From Myxococcota bacterium (GTDB lineage Bacteria; Myxococcota_A; UBA9160; UBA4427): DNA of 34,450 nt. The notes under the pieces were generated by a model. The model worked only from the letters and a program-made list of their open reading frames with translations. It was not told the origin of the DNA and did not search any database. Below, in pieces: positions 31,876 through 34,450 of the stretch. How positions within the stretch are numbered: the stretch's first letter is position 1; each line of letters begins with the position of its first letter. The DNA lies in contig JANQSB010000443.1 of NCBI GenBank assembly GCA_028284295.1, positions 1-34,450 on the forward strand, written 5' to 3'. A program made the position numbers and the translations under genes.

Positions 31876-32282
31876 CGGGGCTCCGGTGCAGGGATCGGGT
31901 TTCGAGGGACCTTGGCCTAACAGATTGTGGGCGCGGATGACGCCGGGCGCCATGAACCACTTAACAACAGGCGACCCTCGACTTCCCGCTCGCCGGGTGG
32001 CCGATTCCGGCCATCCCGACGCCCCGGCGCCGTCGGGCGGGGCGGAGTGCCCCAAGACCGCACCGACCCGGGGTCCCGAAGCGGGACGGCCGACCGAACA
32101 GCCTTCTCGTCCGGACGCTTGCGTTCCCCGAAAAGCCTGCAAATGCAGGGCCTTGGCGGCCCGCTTGCGGGTTCCGACGCGAGGTATGGAATCGGTAAGG
32201 GCGCGGTAACGCGCGCCACCCGCCTTCTGGCGATGTTCCCGTCGTCCTTCGGCACACCTCAAACCTTCAGGGAGCAATCGCA
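31876..32282. other. 407-base non-coding divergent region rich in inverted repeats
   Basis: No credible gene lies between the beta-helix operon and mddA; open frames here lack ribosome sites and family signals. Dyads seen: CGGGTGGCCG (31994-32003) with CGGCCATCCCG (32008-32018), one bulge; GTCCCG/CGGGAC (32073-32087); CCTGCA-AA-TGCAGG (32136-32149); GGGCC/GGCCC (32148-32162); CCCGC/GCGGG (32160-32171); and GCGCG-GTAA-CGCGC (32201-32214). The mddA ribosome site AGGGAG is near 32269. No known riboswitch consensus was recognised. Confidence 0.6.
32136..32171. promoter_or_regulatory. Cluster of three overlapping inverted repeats upstream of mddA
   Basis: CCTGCAAATGCAGG (32136-32149), GGGCC-TTGGC-GGCCC (32148-32162) and CCCGCTTGCGGG (32160-32171) overlap by two to three bases each. 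They could be operator half-sites or alternative RNA stems. The first and third have very short spacers, which favours a DNA-binding site. Confidence 0.35.
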
Positions 32283-33050
32283 ATGAAGCGCGCGGCCGTC
32301 CTCGTCTACGGATTCGCCTGTTACGGCATCTTCTTCGCCACCTTCCTCTACTCCATCGGGTTCATCGGAAACCTCGCCGTCCCCAAGTCGGTCGACTCGG
32401 GCCCGGCGGTCGACTGGAGCCTCGCCGTCGCCGTGAACCTGGCGCTGCTCGGAGTCTTCGCCCTCCAGCACAGCGTCATGGCGCGTCCCTTCTTCAAGCG
32501 CTGGATCACACGCAGCATCCCGCAGCCCGCCGAGCGGCCGACCTACGTGCTGGCGAGCAGCGCGGCGCTGGCGCTGCTGTACTGGGGCTGGGAGCCGCTG
32601 CCCGAGCTGGTCTTCTCCGTCCAGAGCGAGATGCTCCGGAGCGCGTTGACCGCGCTCTTCTTCGGCGGCGTGGGCCTGGTCCTCTACTCGACCTTCCTGA
32701 TCGACCACTTCGACCTGTTCGGCCTGCGCCAGGTGATCCTCTACTTCCAGGACCGGCCCTACACGGAGAAGAACTTCGTCACGCCCTCGCTCTACCGCTA
32801 CATCCGCCACCCGCTCTACGTCGGCTGGTTCGTCACCTTCTGGGCCACCCCGGACATGAGCGTCGGGCATCTGCTGCTCGCTCTCGGCACGACCGCGTAC
32901 ATCCTGGTGGCCATCGTCTTCGAGGAGCGGGATCTGGGCGAGCTGCTCGGAAGCGACTACCGCGAGTATCGCGAGCGCACGCCGAAGTTCGTACCCCGCG
33001 TCCGCAATCGCAGCAGCGAGCAGCCGGTGACTCTGGAGAGCGCCGTCTGA
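32283..33050 (+). CDS. mddA: Methanethiol S-methyltransferase (MddA-like)
   Basis: The 255-residue protein has about six hydrophobic segments and strong MddA-like blocks. These are FFATFLYSIGFIGNLAVPKS (17-36), LQHSVMARPFFKRW (61-74), STFLIDHFDLFGLRQV (136-151), LYRYIRHPLYVG (170-181), FWATPDMSVGHLL (186-198) and FEERDLGELLGSDYREYR (213-230). The RHPLY and EERDL blocks are the SAM-binding region shared with isoprenylcysteine and phospholipid N-methyltransferases. MddA methylates methanethiol with SAM to dimethyl sulfide, in the membrane. An NnrU/isoprenylcysteine-type methyltransferase of other specificity is possible, but the match along the whole length is good. AGGGAG precedes the ATG. The next gene is another SAM-dependent methyltransferase. 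Confidence 0.82.
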   Translation: MKRAAVLVYGFACYGIFFATFLYSIGFIGNLAVPKSVDSGPAVDWSLAVAVNLALLGVFALQHSVMARPFFKRWITRSIPQPAERPTYVLASSAALALLYWGWEPLPELVFSVQSEMLRSALTALFFGGVGLVLYSTFLIDHFDLFGLRQVILYFQDRPYTEKNFVTPSLYRYIRHPLYVGWFVTFWATPDMSVGHLLLALGTTAYILVAIVFEERDLGELLGSDYREYRERTPKFVPRVRNRSSEQPVTLESAV

Positions 33051-33057
33051 GACCACT

Positions 33058-33091
33058 CGGACGGGAGGCGCGGTGCCGCGCCTCCCGTCCG
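33058..33091 (+). terminator. Perfect 16-bp hairpin after mddA
   Basis: CGGACGGGAGGCGCGG (33058-33073) and CCGCGCCTCCCGTCCG (33076-33091) are exact complements around TG, seven bases after the mddA stop codon. There is no T tract. It may be a terminator, an attenuator or a 3'-end stabiliser that sets the ratio of mddA to the downstream gene. Confidence 0.6.
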
Positions 33092-33116
33092 GGCTTCCGA
33101 AACCTCCCACCCGCAA

Positions 33117-33131
33117 CTCTGGAGTCCAGAG
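33117..33131 (+). promoter_or_regulatory. Dyad covering the ribosome binding site of the downstream methyltransferase
   Basis: CTCTGGA and TCCAGAG flank a single G, directly against the ATG at 33132. The Shine-Dalgarno GGAG (33121-33124) lies inside. In RNA, CUCUGG could pair with CCAGAG and hide the ribosome site; in DNA it could be an operator. Confidence 0.45.
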
Positions 33132-34199
33132 ATGACCCGAGAAATCGACAACGCCCGAGCCGAAGCCTTCGGAGAGAAGATGGTCGGCATCCTCAACGGG
33201 GCCGCCACCGCGCTGATGGTCTCGGTGGGCCACCGGACCGGCCTCTTCGACGTGATGAGCGGCCTCGACCCTCGCGAGAGTCAGGGGATCGCCGACGAGG
33301 CCGGCCTGCAGGAGCGCTACGTGCGCGAGTGGCTCGGTGCCATGGTGACCGGTGGCATCGTCGAGTACGACGAGAGCAGTGGCTGTTATCACCTGCCGCC
33401 CGAGCACGCCGCGAGCCTCACGCGCGAGGCCCGTCCCAACAACCTGGCCGCGACATGCCAGTGGATCCCGGTCCTCGGCGACGTGGAGGACCAGATCGTC
33501 TCGTGCTTCGAGCACGGCGGTGGCGTTCCCTACTCGAGCTATGAGCGCTTCCACGCGGTCATGGCCGAGGAGAGCGATCAGACCGTGGTCGCCGGGCTGC
33601 TCGAGCAGATCCTGCCCGGCGTGCCGGGACTGGTGGAGTCGCTCGAGCGCGGCATCGACCTCCTCGACGTGGGCTGCGGCAGCGCCAGGGCCATCAACGC
33701 CATGGCGGAGGCCTTCCCGAACAGCCGCTTCACGGGCTACGACCTCTCTTCGGAGGGGATCGCTGCCGGCAAGGCCGAGGCGGCGGCGCGCGGTCTCGAC
33801 AACGTGCATCTCGAGATCCGGGACGTCGCGGATCTCGGGATCGACGACGCCTTCGACGTGGTGACGGCCTTCGACGCGATCCACGACCAGGCCCGGCCAG
33901 ACGCCGTTCTCGCCGGAATCGCCGGAGCGTTGCGCGGCGATGGTCTCTTCCTGATGCAGGACATCGGCGGGTCGAGCCACGTCCACGAGGATCGCGCCAA
34001 TCCGATGGCACCCTTCCTCTACACGATCTCCTGCATGCACTGCATGACGGTCTCGCTCGCATCGGGTGGCGCCGGCCTCGGCGCCATGTGGGGCAAGGAG
34101 ACGGCCTGCAACATGCTGGCGAACGCCGGCTTCGGCAGCGTCGTCGTCAAGGAGCTGCCGCACGACGCGATGAACTACTACTACGTCGCCCGCAAGTAG
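33132..34199 (+). CDS. Class I SAM methyltransferase with winged-helix N-terminus (Rv2258c-like)
   Basis: The 355-residue cytosolic protein has two parts. Residues 5-110 resemble the winged-helix/dimerisation domain of O-methyltransferase-like proteins (GLFDVMSGLDPRESQGIADE, then LQERYVREWLGAMVTGGIVEY). The catalytic domain has motif I DVGCGSARAI (179-188), then GYDLS (202-206), VVTAFDAIHD and ALRGDGLFLMQDI. The plan is that of Rv2258c-type proteins, often annotated as transcriptional regulators although they bind SAM. The substrate is unknown. It lies 81 bases after mddA on the same strand, beyond a strong hairpin. The shared SAM chemistry may be chance or may reflect one sulfur or small-molecule methylation pathway. 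A good terminator follows. Confidence 0.85.
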   Translation: MTREIDNARAEAFGEKMVGILNGAATALMVSVGHRTGLFDVMSGLDPRESQGIADEAGLQERYVREWLGAMVTGGIVEYDESSGCYHLPPEHAASLTREARPNNLAATCQWIPVLGDVEDQIVSCFEHGGGVPYSSYERFHAVMAEESDQTVVAGLLEQILPGVPGLVESLERGIDLLDVGCGSARAINAMAEAFPNSRFTGYDLSSEGIAAGKAEAAARGLDNVHLEIRDVADLGIDDAFDVVTAFDAIHDQARPDAVLAGIAGALRGDGLFLMQDIGGSSHVHEDRANPMAPFLYTISCMHCMTVSLASGGAGLGAMWGKETACNMLANAGFGSVVVKELPHDAMNYYYVARK

Positions 34200-34216
34200 A
34201 ACGACGCGGCTCGTGG

Positions 34217-34247
34217 AAGGGGACGGTGCTCGAAGCGCCGTCCCCTT
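34217..34247 (+). terminator. Intrinsic-type terminator after the methyltransferase gene
   Basis: AAGGGGACGGTGC pairs with GCGCCGTCCCCTT (one G-T) around a TCGAA loop, followed by CTTGCGTT. This 13-bp stem, 17 bases after the stop codon, is the best terminator in the window. Confidence 0.75.
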
Positions 34248-34296
34248 CTTGCGTTCGGCCCGTGTCCGGGCTGCGTTCCCGGACGGAGTCGCCTGT

Positions 34297-34302
34297 TATC
34301 TT
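34297..34302 (+). promoter_or_regulatory. -10-like box of the winged-helix gene
   Basis: TATCTT followed by CCCGGG ends nine bases before the ATG at 34312. Confidence 0.4.
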
Positions 34303-34311
34303 CCCGGGTCG

Positions 34312-34450
34312 ATGATCTACCGATTCGGCCCCTTCGAGCTCGACGAGCAGGCCGGCGAGCTGCGGCGGGGCGGCCAGGCCGTCGCCATCCAGCCGAAGCC
34401 GCTGGCCCTGCTCTCCTTCCTGCTCCGGGAGCGGGGGCGGGTCGTTCCCC
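34312..34450 (+). CDS. Winged-helix transcriptional regulator, N-terminal fragment (3' truncated)
   Basis: The first 46 codons encode MIYRFGPFELDEQAGELRRG followed by GQAVAIQPKPLALLSFLLRERGRVV. This is the beginning of an OmpR/PhoB-type winged-helix DNA-binding domain, the YxFGxFxLDxxxxxLxRxG form that starts CadC/ToxR-like or TPR-containing regulators rather than response regulators. The remainder lies outside the window, so sensor domain, membrane anchor and target are unknown. It is separated from the methyltransferase by a terminator and has its own -10-like box. Confidence 0.8.
   Translation, partial: MIYRFGPFELDEQAGELRRGGQAVAIQPKPLALLSFLLRERGRVVP

Noticed and set aside
32136-32214. A known SAM, SAH, cobalamin or c-di-GMP riboswitch ahead of mddA
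   Set aside because: I compared the visible conserved stretches of these classes by memory and found none; only generic hairpins are seen.
32259-34163. A minus-strand frame of over 600 codons covering mddA and the methyltransferase
   Set aside because: Both plus-strand genes have clear family motifs and ribosome sites. The antisense product is low in hydrophobic pattern and shows no domain.

Overview
The window is a very GC-rich stretch of bacterial chromosome with about 27 tightly packed genes, many GTG starts, several start/stop overlaps and hardly any intergenic DNA. Gene content suggests a large-genome, Gram-negative, deltaproteobacterial or myxobacterial-like organism: fatty acyl-AMP ligase, MMPL/RND exporter, threonine-type sulfatase-like lipoprotein, CmcJ/NvfI oxygenase, and secreted proteins with thrombospondin type 3 and dockerin-like repeats. 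This placement is inferred from gene families only; no database search was possible. I see no rRNA, tRNA, CRISPR array, insertion sequence or prophage.

Layout. 2-937: 3' part of a polytopic membrane protein. 1105-4595: a diguanylate cyclase overlapping by 4 bases (ATGA) a GGDEF-EAL phosphodiesterase. 4691-6394: an SDR oxidoreductase and an EamA/DMT transporter. 6465-20527: a patchwork of short opposed units dealing with lipid, acyl groups and the cell surface: fatty acyl-AMP ligase, RND/MMPL exporter, methyltransferase, nucleotidyltransferase/thymidylate-kinase-like fusion, kinase-fold protein, HTTM-like membrane protein, acyl carrier protein, MBOAT acyltransferase, a small DUF2378-like protein, sulfatase-like lipoprotein and fatty-acid hydroxylase. 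20559-24876: CmcJ/NvfI-type oxygenase divergent from a nitronate monooxygenase, a two-domain DUF1330-like protein and a DUF2332 protein. 25071-28369: acyltransferase 3, an anchored M23 peptidase and a histidine phosphatase. 28385-31875: a three-gene minus-strand operon of secreted beta-helix and TSP3/dockerin proteins. 31876-32282: a 407-base non-coding region rich in inverted repeats. 32283-34199: an MddA-like methanethiol S-methyltransferase and a second SAM methyltransferase, closed by a good hairpin terminator. 34312 to the end: the beginning of a winged-helix regulator.

The most interesting whole is 6465-17097. An acyl-adenylating enzyme, a stand-alone carrier protein and an MBOAT transferase are the same three kinds of part as DltA, DltC and DltB, here with a fatty-acid-type ligase and an MMPL-type lipid exporter nearby. 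The three genes are not in one operon, but each has a -10-like hexamer ending exactly 6 bases before its start codon, as expected for leaderless mRNAs. This suggests, without proving, a dispersed acyl-transfer pathway. Other regulatory candidates are the dyads around mddA and its downstream methyltransferase and the palindrome ahead of the acyltransferase 3 gene.
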